A DNA stretch of 38,623 nucleotides from Mnemiopsis leidyi. Taxonomy: Eukaryota; Ctenophora; Tentaculata; Lobata; Bolinopsidae. Position 1 is the first letter of the stretch. Every line of letters starts with the position of its first letter. Location: contig JH153596.1 of NCBI GenBank assembly GCA_000226015.1, positions 219,470 to 258,092 of the forward strand. Reading direction: 5' to 3'. Below the pieces are notes generated by a model. That model made no database searches and was not told where the DNA came from. It was given only the letters and a program-made list of their open reading frames with translations. This document shows positions 10,401 to 20,000 of the stretch, in pieces. A program made the position numbers and the translations under genes.

Positions 10401-10521
10401 GTTACCCCAGGTAAGACAAAGTGGAGCAGTACCAGATACGATTATAATGATGGCAGTAGCTTATCAGATGGACCCCGCTTCTATCGACGTATCCAAGTTC
10501 TCTCGCAGTTACTCACATTGA
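1446..10521 (+). CDS. BTB-BACK domain protein (BTBD19-like), 10 exons
   Basis: Exons by GT-AG reading: 1446-1500, 2349-2439, 2953-3031, 3137-3235, 4830-4911, 5072-5148, 9453-9584, 9704-9788, 9909-9991, 10411-10521. They sum to 894 nt, an exact 297 codons plus stop, with every phase matching. Residues about 20-130 form a BTB/POZ fold (LPELCDIIFLVGEDKQ, AVRAILAARSRVFRK, FKQLIEYLHTG, LVNAADHYDVEELKQAC). The rest is a BACK domain (AVYNWSKSQYEK). There are no kelch repeats, and the size is near human BTBD19. BTB-BACK proteins usually dimerise and often bind Cullin-3; that role is family knowledge, not shown here. An acceptor-like TTTTAG lies just before the ATG. Introns 4 and 6 hold other genes. 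The orthology to BTBD19 rather than another small BTB-BACK protein is uncertain. Confidence 0.88.
1753..2165. repeat. Inverted-repeat pair bounding ~413 bp
   Basis: TGTGGTGTCCCCACATC at 1753-1769 is repeated exactly in inverted orientation at 2149-2165. This may be the ends of an old non-autonomous transposon, into which the pogo-like MITE at 1818-1971 later inserted. I see no convincing target duplication outside the repeats, so the class is unknown. It lies in intron 1 of the BTB-BACK gene. Confidence 0.6.
1818..1971. mobile_element. pogo/Tigger-like MITE, 154 bp, TA target site
   Basis: The element runs from CAGTAAACCCTC to GAGGGTTTACTG and is flanked by TA on each side (1816-1817 and 1972-1973). 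The subterminal parts also pair (TTTACC with GGTAAA), and the middle contains repeated CTATTTACC(A/G)GG units. Ends of the type CAGT(A/C)(A/G)ACC with a TA duplication are typical of pogo/Tigger derivatives of Tc1/mariner. It has no coding capacity. Confidence 0.88.
2440..2952. other. Intron 2 of the BTB-BACK gene
   Basis: I see no gene in this interval. A G-rich patch at 2576-2635 (GGGGGAGGGGATTC and later runs of G) resembles the 3' end of a worn retroelement, but there is no coding support and no clear border. Confidence 0.4.
3427..4431 (-). CDS. Class A-like GPCR, intronless, nested
   Basis: A 334-residue single-exon receptor with seven hydrophobic segments. N8 (NYT) is a potential glycosylation site on the short N-terminus. 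TM2 carries AVADLAGSLF. C95 at the start of TM3 and C173 in extracellular loop 2 can form the conserved disulphide. The DRY position at the end of TM3 reads L118-T119-K120, so the usual Arg is absent, and the NPxxY of TM7 is replaced by NTLSNFYIY (282-290). The tail is short. The ligand is unknown. The gene lies entirely inside intron 4 of the BTB-BACK gene on the opposite strand. The missing Arg could mean altered G-protein coupling, but diverged receptors of non-bilaterians often lack these motifs. Confidence 0.85.
   Translation of the reverse strand: MSKTGYNNYTLYGIHDKTVRGILAAYSSAIFVSSVLGDILILVGSLRHNAIRLHKLMVCFIRYIAVADLAGSLFRVLPGSVSLVTNGWVLGHLLCYIVFIVTCLAGMTLFLLVSALSLTKLLILKYPLRAITFSTRAAHFTVLISVICSSWFPLIIMLIDRQGVNFSYRDYSCDYKSNTTGIWSVISPVIVGLFAFIATTTTVISSLMLLVLARKITERDPSGLRWQGLMTVFLTAAVYLMSALPGSVYFLGLNLVISEHSQLFNFWHITLFRVAAYMALLNTLSNFYIYTITLTSFREFLKSRVLLIMCLMRSYTSEEPGANEGRGEGHNLLT
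4891..4980 (+). repeat. Tandemly triplicated 5' splice site region
   Basis: Units of 33 bp start at 4891, 4924 and 4957 (the third is shortened). Each contains the end of BTB-BACK exon 5 plus its donor, TTTGTTG|GTAAGTACT in the first two and CTTC|GTAAGTA in the third. Only the first donor (after 4911) joins in frame to exon 6. Reading through to the second donor meets a TGA within the repeat. Confidence 0.85.
5302..5740 (-). pseudogene. Non-LTR-type reverse transcriptase fragment
   Basis: On the minus strand the translation contains GIDMSSAFDTINRKTVLNLL, the aspartate-containing core typical of reverse transcriptase palm motif A, followed by LVRLLLSNTKLHVHVG. In another frame it then reads YVLAGALVHLRAILELPNPP, the order seen in many jockey-like reverse transcriptases. 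The YADD catalytic block is not found and at least one frameshift separates the pieces, so the copy is dead. It lies in intron 6 of the BTB-BACK gene. Both ends are unresolved. Confidence 0.75.
6150..6295 (+). promoter_or_regulatory. Candidate promoter: three CACGTG boxes, CCAAT boxes and TATA
   Basis: CACGTG occurs at 6152, 6199 and 6235, with a CRE-like GACGTCAC at 6162. CCAAT occurs at 6181 and 6211, and the reverse ATTGG near 6258. A TTTATATA sequence ends near 6290. Such density in about 140 bp is unlikely by chance in AT-rich intron sequence. The simplest reading is a promoter for the phosphatase gene at 7032, whose ATG is preceded by an acceptor-like CTTAG. The region could instead belong to a transposon: an imperfect palindrome AACCATAACG...CCGTTATGGTT lies just downstream at about 6399-6433. 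Confidence 0.4.
6493..6745 (-). pseudogene. GPCR TM6-TM7 fragment (LGR/relaxin-receptor-like)
   Basis: Minus-strand translation gives RRNTSLQAKNFISPDFLCWI, resembling intracellular loop 3 and the FLCW of TM6 in leucine-rich-repeat GPCRs. After a frame change it gives PFNSVINPVLYNGN, a good TM7 NPxxY block, ending at a TAG at 6493-6495. Two frames are needed and no upstream exons were found, so this is most likely a broken copy or a lone diverged 3' exon. It lies in intron 6 of the BTB-BACK gene, upstream of the phosphatase. Confidence 0.5.
7032..8606 (+). CDS. MINPP1-like histidine phosphatase, C-terminal membrane anchor
   Basis: Multiple inositol polyphosphate phosphatases (branch 2 histidine phosphatases) remove phosphates from inositol phosphates through a phospho-histidine. 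The chosen ATG gives 524 residues beginning with a signal peptide (MKFLRQYFILAVVSYLPCF). The frame is open further upstream to 6738, but that part looks non-coding. The catalytic motif ARHGSRH is at 56-62 with His58 as predicted nucleophile, and the proton-donor motif is His327-Ser328-Glu329 where MINPP1 usually has HAE. LVPQGMLEHYHLAQRYKQRF and ASNLIFVLY-like FAANLGFVLF match the family. A single transmembrane helix at about 482-505, followed by a charged 19-residue tail, is added after the domain. The gene is a single exon inside BTB-BACK intron 6, same strand, so it probably has its own promoter. Confidence 0.85.
   Translation: MKFLRQYFILAVVSYLPCFLAYRDFSTHTPYDYSRGDISQAKWSKKLVPTRLYLLARHGSRHLGEDVAIGMNDFIDKILSEINEEEQPAWLRTWDRPEYKEDMHLVPQGMLEHYHLAQRYKQRFPALFPDYYPARYHVRSTFITRTSQSASSFMYGLFEGAGPLDKISTRENLSTNGFQPVGLREESEDEDVLLRFMDNCPAYTNSPTTVNKDSEVVKLQTSEHYKKLVLEPISQRLGFPMTVEDAENLYNLCTFEHVSPTESNNSSFCEMIPKSAFALLDYENDLGRYYSSSYPNKLGYEISCVLLQDLLSQFNSKEPATALRFAHSETVLPLISLLGINKDENVMYRWDKTEFWNRTTKLSELDPFAANLGFVLFKDSKSGEEIIKVYLNEREVKVPSCESEEGCRKDELLAIVQSTQGECNRAVMCYGANSTDDKISDTNTEKDDDSPITKQAVSESVVEAAVAAKLADENKVLLDFNLFILMTVLSGLCIVLIGFVGMNIKKIISDDEVTGYHKMPFLDP
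8607..8999. other. 3' flank of the phosphatase gene
   Basis: No ORF with coding character is visible. This interval should hold the phosphatase 3' UTR and is at the same time intron 6 of the BTB-BACK gene. I did not find an unambiguous AATAAA within 150 bp of the stop. Confidence 0.4.
9000..9232. repeat. Possible retroelement 3' fragment ending in AATAAATAAATAAAA
   Basis: The + strand carries CGTCTGATGAAGCGCTGCCAGTGAAAC at about 9070-9096 and ends in a simple AATAAATAAATAAAA tail near 9200. This composition (a CTGATGAAG...GAAAC block followed by a short A-rich tail) recalls 3' ends of Penelope-like and some other retroelements. No protein or second border was identified, so the assignment is weak. 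Confidence 0.3.
10138..10382 (+). repeat. Degenerate pyrimidine-rich minisatellite abutting an exon
   Basis: About 10-12 diverged units of roughly 20-24 nt on the theme TTTCCTCCTAAATTTCGCCAT fill the 3' half of the last BTB-BACK intron, ending about 30 nt before the acceptor at 10410. Being pyrimidine-rich on the sense strand, the array can act as an extended polypyrimidine tract. Confidence 0.65.
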
Positions 10522-12538
10522 AAATATCTATATTTATTTGTTTATTGGAGCTGAAATGTCGCTATCAATTGATATTTTCCAATCCAAAACACTCAGCTTA
10601 AGTTATTAATGATTTTGTACCACTTATTTTATTCGTGCTATTGACATTTAATATTTATCATTTTTGTTAGTTCATCTAGTGAAATACTACTGAAGGTTAC
10701 GTTTATTTAGATTTGGAGCATCCTTAGCACTTGATCGCTGAAAATGAACAAATGATTGCCCAGTAGAGATTCACAGATACGGGTGGCCATCAAAAATTGT
10801 ATTTGTATTTTTCAAGTACATCACCATGGATATTTTTGAAGACATCGACACATAATGGTACACGATCTACCGTGTAATCATAATGATAGACTGGTTATTT
10901 TCGTAATATATTCATGACACAAACAGATCACATCTATTTGTTAAACAGTTTTCTGGCTGACCGGCAATTGGATTGTTTTTATTTTTCGACCAGACATTAA
11001 AATTTAACTAGTTTTATTAAATTTTTGCATTTATTCACTTTACAGGATTTTGATTTGGCTGAATTTTCATTGTTTATCGATCAAATTAATTTATTCTAAT
11101 TGTCCGAAATGCTGTGTTTATTTGTTATTGATCTCAATAATTGACAAACATGAAACAACTCTTTTCAACAGGCTATTTATTCCAAAATTCGCGCAGTTTA
11201 TAAATTTTACAGTGATGTGCTTAGACTCAGAAACTAGAGAGCAAATTTTAATGTAGAAACTCTGGAAAATTTCCTCAAAATCATGTCAGCTGATGTACAT
11301 ACATTTTGCAAGTTGATTATGATCTGAATCACATAATCATTCAATATTAATCGTAAAATATGTAAATTTAACGTAAATTACTCCACACACCGATGTCTAA
11401 CTAGATCACTTTGTGACTCGATCACGTATAGTTATGTGGACTAGGAAGGAAATATCACGTACTAACTTGAAGACTGATCTTACTGCAGCTGCAGTTCGTT
11501 ATTCCTATTTCCTCTGAAGTCTGGTTTATTTACTCAATGTAAGTCTGTATACAGCGACTGTTTAATAATGCACATATGTTAGTGCAAAGAGGGCTTGACC
11601 ACTGGACGTTTAAGTGATTGTGATTCTCTCAGTCATTTATCATTTATTCATTTAGTGATATATCAACAGAGACTTGTATTGTACAATGTACAGTGTATAA
11701 CTATACCACACCATAGAGATAATGGGACACATTTAACATACATGCTCAACAATATTTATATATTTAGCTTCCCTTTCTTCTGCTCTTATGTATTTAATGT
11801 TGATGTACTTGTATGTATTCCCAAATACATGAATCCTAACAAACCACTATAAGTCTCAAATCATAATCTTTAACTTTAAGTTTATCTTTTGTATTGGGAG
11901 TTGGTCATGCTGTGTGACTGTGATACGTCAGCTATTCCTCTACTGCATTTTTTTATAGATATTTCTGTCGTGTCTTTGACTTTCCTCAATCATTTTATAC
12001 TTTTTAGTGTAAATTTGATATTGTTCGAACGCGACCAAATTACACAAAATGAGATTCAAAGAAGATGAATGTATAGTTGAAGTCTCTGCCAGTATCAAAT
12101 ACTTATACACGATAATGTACACGAACTGGTATAACACTAAGGTGGTCTATGCTACAATGCTACGTATAGAAAGTGAACACTGAACAGCCACAAAGCAGTG
12201 ATGACAGATGAGCGATTTATTGATTCTGATGTCGGTTTATCATCTATTTGTTTTCAAAAACTCTCAGTATTTTCCCTCTAATCTGAAACGCAAATTGGAG
12301 AATTCATGCAAAAATACATTTACTGAACTGGAACAGTATTTCTGGGTGGCGTCTCATATTTTCGAAGATTTTAAGCCTCATTTCTCAAAACTTATTGGCT
12401 GCTTTAGTTCTCGGTAGTGAAATACTCTCGAAAGGGCTAATGGGCACAGATGAACCTCTCTTTGAAAAATACTCCCTCTATCAATAATAATATCATGCAG
12501 TTGTTAAGTAGTCTCAATTCGATTCCACCTGTTGCAGG
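10522..12538. other. Intergenic 2 kb, AT-rich
   Basis: This is the gap between the BTB-BACK stop and the helical-protein gene. It should include the 3' UTR of the former and the 5' UTR of the latter. I see no protein-coding exon or RNA gene. Near 12335-12365 the string CTGGGTGGCGTCTCATATT resembles TTGGGTGGCGTCTTACATT near 21611, suggesting a dispersed repeat family with unknown borders. Confidence 0.4.
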
Positions 12539-13648
12539 ATGGCGATATCAGCGGATACTCTCAAGGACGTTATCAGTGTGTTTAAGAAGAATATGGCGTG
12601 GATGACAAACAACGAAGTTGTGGAGAAAGCTATAGATAATCTCGTCAAAACTGACGATAAGATGGGGGAGGATGAGAAAAAGGCTTTAGAAAGTGTCGTC
12701 AACACTTGCCAGAAAATCAGTAAAGCTAATGAGCTAGCAACTAAAGCTGTCAACACCCTGTGTGGTCACATCAAGGCGCTCCTCAGAGCTTTTCACGGCC
12801 AAAACAAGCTGGATCTGGACACTGTTAAGCCGGCTATAAAACTCTACATGGACAGTTTGGATGCGGAAGTACTGCCAGGACTGAAAGCAGCACATGACGC
12901 GATAGACGAGGCTGGTAAAGCTCAGCTGGAGATGAAATGTCAGCTAGAAGAGCTGCATGGAGGGCTAGAGAGGAAAATCACTGAATTGGGTCAGGAGGAG
13001 AGAGGGGCGGCGACGGCGGCGCGTGGAGTGGCGTATGGCGGGGCGGCCGGTACGACGGTGGGAGTGGCGGCTATTTTGGCGGCAATAAACTTCTGGAATC
13101 CTATAGGCTGGGTAGCAGCCGGGGCTGCTATCGCTGCTGGCACTGCCATAACATTTGGGGTGGCTGCAGGAGTTGTAGAGGGAGATCAAATACCAAAATT
13201 GAAAAAAATTTACAACACTACCATAGGAGAAGTCAAGAGGTCTTCTGAAGGTCTCGCTTCTATGATCGAGCAAACTGGAGAATTTCAAGCACAGCTCATG
13301 GAAAAAGTGGTTTTGTTGGAAGAATCTGAAGATTTGGGGAAACTCGTTCTTGGAGGAACAGAAGGACTCGTAGTAGAATTCAAGGAGTCGTTAGAATCAC
13401 TTGAAGAATCTTGCCAGGACTACCTAAAGGGTAATGATGATCCTAAAAAGAACTCAGGTGGTAGTAGGGGTGGATTTGGAGGTTTAAAAACACCTGGCGG
13501 AACAGAAACTTTCGGATATTGTCCTCCCGTTGTCATGCCACACTCGCAGCCCAGAAGGAAAGAGTTATTAAAATTTTTGCCCAGTAATGTTTATTGTACT
13601 GATACTAAAAAATACTTGATCAATAATGAAAGCTTCTCAGATTTTTAA
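12539..13648 (+). CDS. Helical protein with Gly/Ala hydrophobic hairpin, function unknown
   Basis: A 369-residue single-exon ORF whose ATG follows an acceptor-like TTGCAG|G, so an upstream non-coding exon or trans-spliced leader is likely. Residues 1-152 are charged amphipathic helices with heptad-like spacing. Residues 157-213 form a Gly/Ala-rich hydrophobic stretch with an Asn-Pro-Ile-Gly turn (187-190) between two halves. Residues 217-298 are again helical. A Gly/Ser linker (306-321) leads to a short polar tail. Helix bundle, central hydrophobic hairpin, helix bundle is the plan of alpha-helical membrane-inserting proteins such as the Bacillus HBL/NHE family, and more loosely apolipoprotein L. 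There is no signal peptide. Function is not established; this is a fold-level analogy only. Confidence 0.75.
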   Translation: MAISADTLKDVISVFKKNMAWMTNNEVVEKAIDNLVKTDDKMGEDEKKALESVVNTCQKISKANELATKAVNTLCGHIKALLRAFHGQNKLDLDTVKPAIKLYMDSLDAEVLPGLKAAHDAIDEAGKAQLEMKCQLEELHGGLERKITELGQEERGAATAARGVAYGGAAGTTVGVAAILAAINFWNPIGWVAAGAAIAAGTAITFGVAAGVVEGDQIPKLKKIYNTTIGEVKRSSEGLASMIEQTGEFQAQLMEKVVLLEESEDLGKLVLGGTEGLVVEFKESLESLEESCQDYLKGNDDPKKNSGGSRGGFGGLKTPGGTETFGYCPPVVMPHSQPRRKELLKFLPSNVYCTDTKKYLINNESFSDF

Positions 13649-14034
13649 AAGGCAAGTAAGATGCCGCAAATAGTTTTAATTTACAACACTAGAAATATTC
13701 AAATACTTTATAAATTGGAGAGAAAAGGATTTAAAACTGTTACTGTTTTTATCGTTATTGACTTAATGATAACCAATCTGAAAAAATGGCAAAATTCGGC
13801 TAACATAATAATCGTCAGGAACAGGCAAAACGTAATAGATACTTTTAATTTTAGATGTTGTAAACTATTTTAGTATTAACTGTTGAGTAAGCGTTATAAG
13901 CAAGGATTCTCCGAATTTATATTTAATAAGAAACAGGAAGCTGCAAATACAATTAAACCTCATGAAAGTTGCAATTGTAGCCTAAAACAAATCAACAAAA
14001 ATTAACAACAGATATAAACTCCCTTATCTCTCTC
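13649..14034. other. Tail-to-tail intergenic gap
   Basis: About 386 bp of AT-rich sequence separates the stop of the helical-protein gene (+) from the stop of EIF2B4 (-). It presumably holds both 3' UTRs. I see nothing else. Confidence 0.5.
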
Positions 14035-17000
14035 CTAGCACCTCCTTTCACCGTCCCTCCGCAAAATAACCGGAGCACTAGAACACGGCAGTTCAGCGAT
14101 CTCCGTGATCACTATGGAAACGAGGGTTGGTGGTGTAGCGTCATACACTAGGTTTACCAGGTTTACCTTGCGTTGGGCAGGGTCGGTGGACAGCGGGGAC
14201 GCGGCTCCTGTTTTCGTCGTCAGCATGTCTTTTGGATCCGCTGGGTTAGGAGTCAGGGGTTAGGCACAGTTTTTGTTTTCGTGTGATCATTTGAGAAATT
14301 AAAATGTGTGCGTGCATAATTTAAAATCAAATTTGAAGTTTAAAGAATCATGTTAATTGAAAATATTGTTCACATGATTGAATAGCAAACACTCCGAAGA
14401 TCCAAACTTAAAAACTAACACTCACCCAGCTCGTTAAAAAGTATAGAATCAGTCTGCACCCTTTCAGAAAACTTGTACGTTTCACAACACACAATAACTG
14501 GCTTGTTGTATTTGTGTGCTATGAGGGCCAGCATCGCGGTCCCAACAGATCCCAGTACGTATCCGTTAGCAAGTAGAGCGTCAGCGGAGAGGAGAACTTT
14601 CGTAACCTGACAAAGAATGTGGGGCTGATCACATGATATTTGTTTTACACGTGATATTTGTTTAAAATTTCAGGCCTGTCGGTTCAACCTCACTTCGACA
14701 ACAGAAACTTGGACTCTGCTAATTGCCATGGAATAATGTTACGCAGAAGGACTCACGATCCCGCCAAAAGTTAATGATTTTCAGTTTTGGATTTATCAAT
14801 CTAATGAGATTTATCTTCCAATGAAATAAAAAGAACAATCTACCAATCAAAAAGATAAAACCTTGAATCTACAGTAATTCATTTACGTGTTTACGATCAG
14901 ACATCTCGATTCTTTTTTACTTTTACAGGACTCAGATTTTAGAAGGACTCTGAAGTTCGAGACTCTGACGACTGACACTACCAACCTGATCCTTCATGAC
15001 GTAAGTAGCGGAGTTGATATAGACGTAGGAGCAGGGGATATCTGCCTCTGTTAGCCTCTCACAAGCGTTAACCCCCCGCAGATCAGGTCTGCTGTCTACC
15101 ACCATCACCCTGAAGCGTCTACCTTCCTCTTTAGCTGTCAGCAATATTCGCAGTATCAGCTGGGATCTGAGGTTAGTAGAGAATTTGGGCGATAAGTGGA
15201 ATTTTTGGGTAATTTCCAAAACTGTTTTGGAATGATTGAGTTTAAATGTCACAAAAATATTATGTGCATTGTGCAGAAGTAGCGAAACACAGACTTTTTA
15301 GTCAGTACTGATGGAATAATATTAGCTTATTCGCTAATTGTGGGAATGTAGATAAATACTTTTCTCGATGTAATAATAAGTGAAATACTGGTGTTACCTG
15401 CCGTATATGAGAATGGTGTCCCCATCTTTAATACGGTTTACAGTTGTTGTAGTGATAGCTTGTGCAGCCAGGTATATGTTCTGAAAATTAACTTCAAGAT
15501 AACGATAGTATTTTTATGTATTCATGTCATTTCTTGCCACAACGGAAATGTAACATGTACACAGCAAACTTGATATATATTAATGAAATAAATAAAACTT
15601 TCTAAGCTAGATCAAGTAAATGTCGAACATTTATCGTATCCAAGGCATGATGTTATTTATACTATAACGAGCTATAACCCCGTAATAATATTTGATTCGG
15701 CAACACTCTAAAAGTCTATTGTACAATGGTTATGAAATGTGAGCTGTTATTAGCGGTCGTATCGAATTCGGAATATAGCCATGGCAACCATAGAACAAAA
15801 TGTAGTACAACATATACCTGAAGGGTCCATTTCTACATCAGTATTCATTTTCTTGAACTTTTGATCTTGTTCCCATCAGTTCACTTATACTTGTTATAAA
15901 GATGAGTCCAGATTATCTTCACACGTTAGGTAAAAATTTATAGGTATTGAATTAAAATTGAGTTAAATAAATATTCGATCCTTAAAAAACTTGTCTCTAG
16001 TCTCCCTTTTTGTCGTTTTGCTATTGTCCGATTGCACTGGTTTCTTTGGGTTGTCAATGCACCGATTTTTCTTGGGTTCACACGTATGACTAAGATTCAA
16101 CGAGTTGGTCAGGCAATTATGAAGCAACACTTCTTCGAGTTATCAATCATGAAAACGTCTTTACTCCAAGTTACGCGGATGATAAAAACTTCTCTTCTAC
16201 AAACTGCAAATGATAAAAACTTCCCTACTCCAAATTACAGATAATAAAATGATAAAACATTCCAACTTAAAGTTGCTCAAGATAAAAACATCCCTTCTAC
16301 AAGTTACTGAAGATAAAAAAGCCCCTTTTTCAAGTAGCAAATAACTAAACCTTCCCTGCTCCAAGTAACAAATGATAAACACGTCGCTACTCCACGTTAC
16401 TAATAATCAAAACTTTTCTCTTTCAAGTTACAGATGATAACAGATGATAACAGACTTTAGAGTGCGTGACATTTCCTGGTTCGGCGTATTGCTTAAATGG
16501 GACTACGAAGAAAACAGTTGCTGTTCTGTTATACTGCTAGAAAGGACTTCGGACAACTCCAAATCTCTTGTTCATTACAGAGGTAGAGGTGATTATGAAT
16601 GATAAATCAGCAAAAGTGGAGCAGTTTTGTCGAAAGTGAAAATATCTGAACCTGAATATGAACTCTTAAATCCTTTCTAGTTCTTACTTTAATTTTAATG
16701 GTTTAGTCTGAAGGTTCTATTCCAACTCCTGAAAGTGAACTCCCTCAAGTTCAATAATCTAGTCGATAGTAAAACTTGTGAGAGTGATTACCACTAAAAT
16801 CTTTCACCAGGACGAAAGAGACAATGTAAAGTGGTAGGTCTTTCCCCTAATACAAAGTACACCTTCACACTACAACAAGACGACACACCAGCTACAGCTA
16901 AGAAGTATTCTAAACAAGCTGCTGGACCTGATATACCTCGGATAAGGGTAGAAAATTGTGATAGTCAGGTTGATGATCCCACGTTTGATCATGAAGAACA

Positions 17001-20000
17001 AAGTGGAGTGGATATTGTTCAAGAGCAGCGGGAGATCGACTTGGTAGAAGCTTCAATCAAACATGACGTTGAACAAAACAGAGAGATGAAAGGTGAAGTA
17101 GTGGGAGAGTCAGGAGACGACCAGGAGAGGATAAGAGAGTTGGAGGTTACTTTCAGAACAGAGAAATGCGGGAAACACGATGCGAGACTAATAGCAGCGA
17201 TAGAGAACCACGACATGTCTGAAGTTAGGAGGATCTGTTCTCAGTCACCAGAGGTAGAGAGTCATGGGATCTGTTCTCAGTTACCAGAGGTAGAGAATTA
17301 GCGGTTTTGAAATCAGTTATAACCTTCCACAATTCACATTTAGCTGTGGCTGATCACAGCACTTCTCAGTTTAATAACTATCGTAATACTGCTGGAGAGG
17401 ATATTTTTATATCTATTTTCTTGTGTTTCAGGTAATAAGTATCCCCGATAAGACAGGTGTAACTCCAATGATGATAGCAGCAATAAGAGGATATCCTAGC
17501 ATTATCAGGGTTCTCCTGGAGGCTGGAGCGAACCTCGACCAACCAAACCCTGGTTCGTAAATTTTGATTTTGAGTTGTTTCCTTGACATGAAGAAGATAG
17601 AAACGAAATTGCTGTCAAACAGCACCAGGCCGAAACTTTTAAAACTTGGTAACTTGGTCTTTTCCTAGAGGATGATCTATGCAAAATAGAGAAATAGACA
17701 AAAAAGAAGGGTTTAATAATATAAGTTTTCAGGGGGTAAAACAGCGCTGATGTTAGCTGCATATCACGGACACAACCACGTCATTACAACGCTCATGGAG
17801 CTGGGATGTAACTGGCAGAAGTTGGATAATGCAGGATGTACTGGTAAGTTTATAACAGTATAAGTGACCATGGTAATGTGTCAAAGTTTTATCGTGGTCA
17901 GTACCATACCCCGCCCCTACTTTGCATTTTATTTTTCACTTCTAAACCGGAAATTATGTTTCGAAAATAGAATACGTTTCTGAAGATCCAACTCTACTTA
18001 ATTTCTCTGTGCAACTCTACTTAATCTCTCTTTCCAACTCTACTTAATCTCTCTTTCTAACTCTATCTAATCTCTCTTTCTAACTCTATCTAATTTCTCT
18101 TTCCAACTCTATCTAATTTCTCTTTCTCTCTTCCAACTCTACTTAATTTCTCTTTCCAACTCTACTTAATTTCTCTTTCCAACTCTACTTAATTTCTCGT
18201 TCCAACTCTACTTAATTTCTCCTTCCAACTCTACTTAATTTCTCGTTCCAACTCTACTTAATTTCTCCTTCCAACTCTACTTAATTTCTCGTTCCAACTC
18301 TATCTAATTTCTCTTTACAACTCTACTAAATTTCTCTGTGAAACACAGCCCTGCACTACTGTGTGGAGAGGGGGAACATAGACATCGCTCGAACTTTATT
18401 GGATACTGGAGCTGATATAAATACTCCTGATAGCCGAGGTTATACCTGTCTTCTGTCTCTTTGTTTGGGGGACAGGTTTGATTTTTTGATTTTATTTACA
18501 AACTTCGTACACACTTTTTGCATAATTTGTACATAATTTGTACATTGTATATATGTAATTTGTAAATACATACTAAGAACATTGTTTATTAGCCATAAGG
18601 CTGTAGTTTGTTTTTCATGAAAGAGCAAATATTAATCATAGAAGTGATAGTTTGACAAACTCACTTCCTAACAGAGAAGACGTGGAGATGGCCAAGTTTC
18701 TGTTAGATAACGGAGCAGATCCAAACCTAAATCTACAGAAAGGAGAGTCTGTGTTGATGGCAGCAACCAGGACAAATAAACCTGCCTTAACGAGATTGCT
18801 TATCGAGTATGGGGCTACCGTCAAAACGTTAGTCAGTAGTTCCTACTTCCTACTAAGTAAAATCAATAAGAGTTAAAATTTGCAATTGTAAATACAATAT
18901 CTGCAAGGTAGAGTTTGATAATTAAAACTATTAAACTGCACGGTAAATAATTGTATACAAAAATTTACAAGCTTCATCTCTGTTGTACCATCCTCTCTTA
19001 CCAAGTTTAAGGAATGAGAAGAATCGTACAAAATACTTAACATTCCAGGAAAACGAGATACGGTTACACAGCACTAGATATGGCTAGACAGGGGTCAGAA
19101 TGTTACGAGATAATTTCAGAATACCCAGTGGAAGACTCTGAATCTGAAAAAGAAGAGGATGACTTTTCGTCCTGGATGTCAAAGAAAGCAAGATGAACAG
19201 TAAATATTTGTCTTACTTCTTCGAAGTACCGATCACATTCGCTGAGTAGTTCTTCTCGGGCATCATCTAAAGTAATGTCTGGACTAATCTTTGAGATTGT
19301 GTGCTTGATGAACTTAACGAAGTTTTCCATCGATACAGAGAATAGTCTGCACTGACTCAGATAGCTGTAAAAGGAGGATGCACATTATTTTATCATATCA
19401 AACAAAATATTGATGGACTGAAATAGCAGTGCAATGCTGCGGAAATATAATGTTTTTCTTTTGATCGGCAGCATAGCCACCGTAGCTCAGTGGTTAGAGC
19501 ACTGCTCTCGTAAAGCAGGGGTCGCGAGTTCGAATCTCGTCGGTGGCTTGGTTTTGTTTCCAGACATAATGTTCAAAACTAAGTGTCTTTTAGCGAAAAA
19601 AAACAAATCAGAATATAAGGGTCTTACTTGAAACAAGGTTTAAGTGCAATATTCATATGCTGTCGAATTTCCTTTGATTTAGGACATCTGTATTGTTGAA
19701 TGAAAATCTTGACTGCACATATCAGTGCAGCACACCGACCGTTACTACCAACTATCGTCTCCTGAAGAACAGATTTGTATAAATTGAGTGAAGATAAACA
19801 TATCTACAGTAGAACCCTCATTAGACAAAAATATTCTGAATTTCAATAAGCATTTTAAAATAAATCGATATCGCAACCGAAACGAAATAAACGCCGACAA
19901 CGGCGGTATTTGTTTAATGGGTTATCACGTGCCGTAATGAAAAATGATGAAGCAAATATTAACCTTTAGATATAGCTACCTAACATATAGGTTTTCTTAA

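Noticed and set aside
14943-15252. Separate small gene on the minus strand
   Set aside because: Its conserved part is EIF2B4 exon 7 (15166-14986); the rest is intron read-through.
16135-16450. CRISPR-like array
   Set aside because: Repeats are diverged, contiguous without unique spacers, and the DNA is clearly animal.
19810-19830. Second pogo-like MITE (CAGTAGAACCCTC)
   Set aside because: Only one end is visible; no inverted partner or TA pair nearby.
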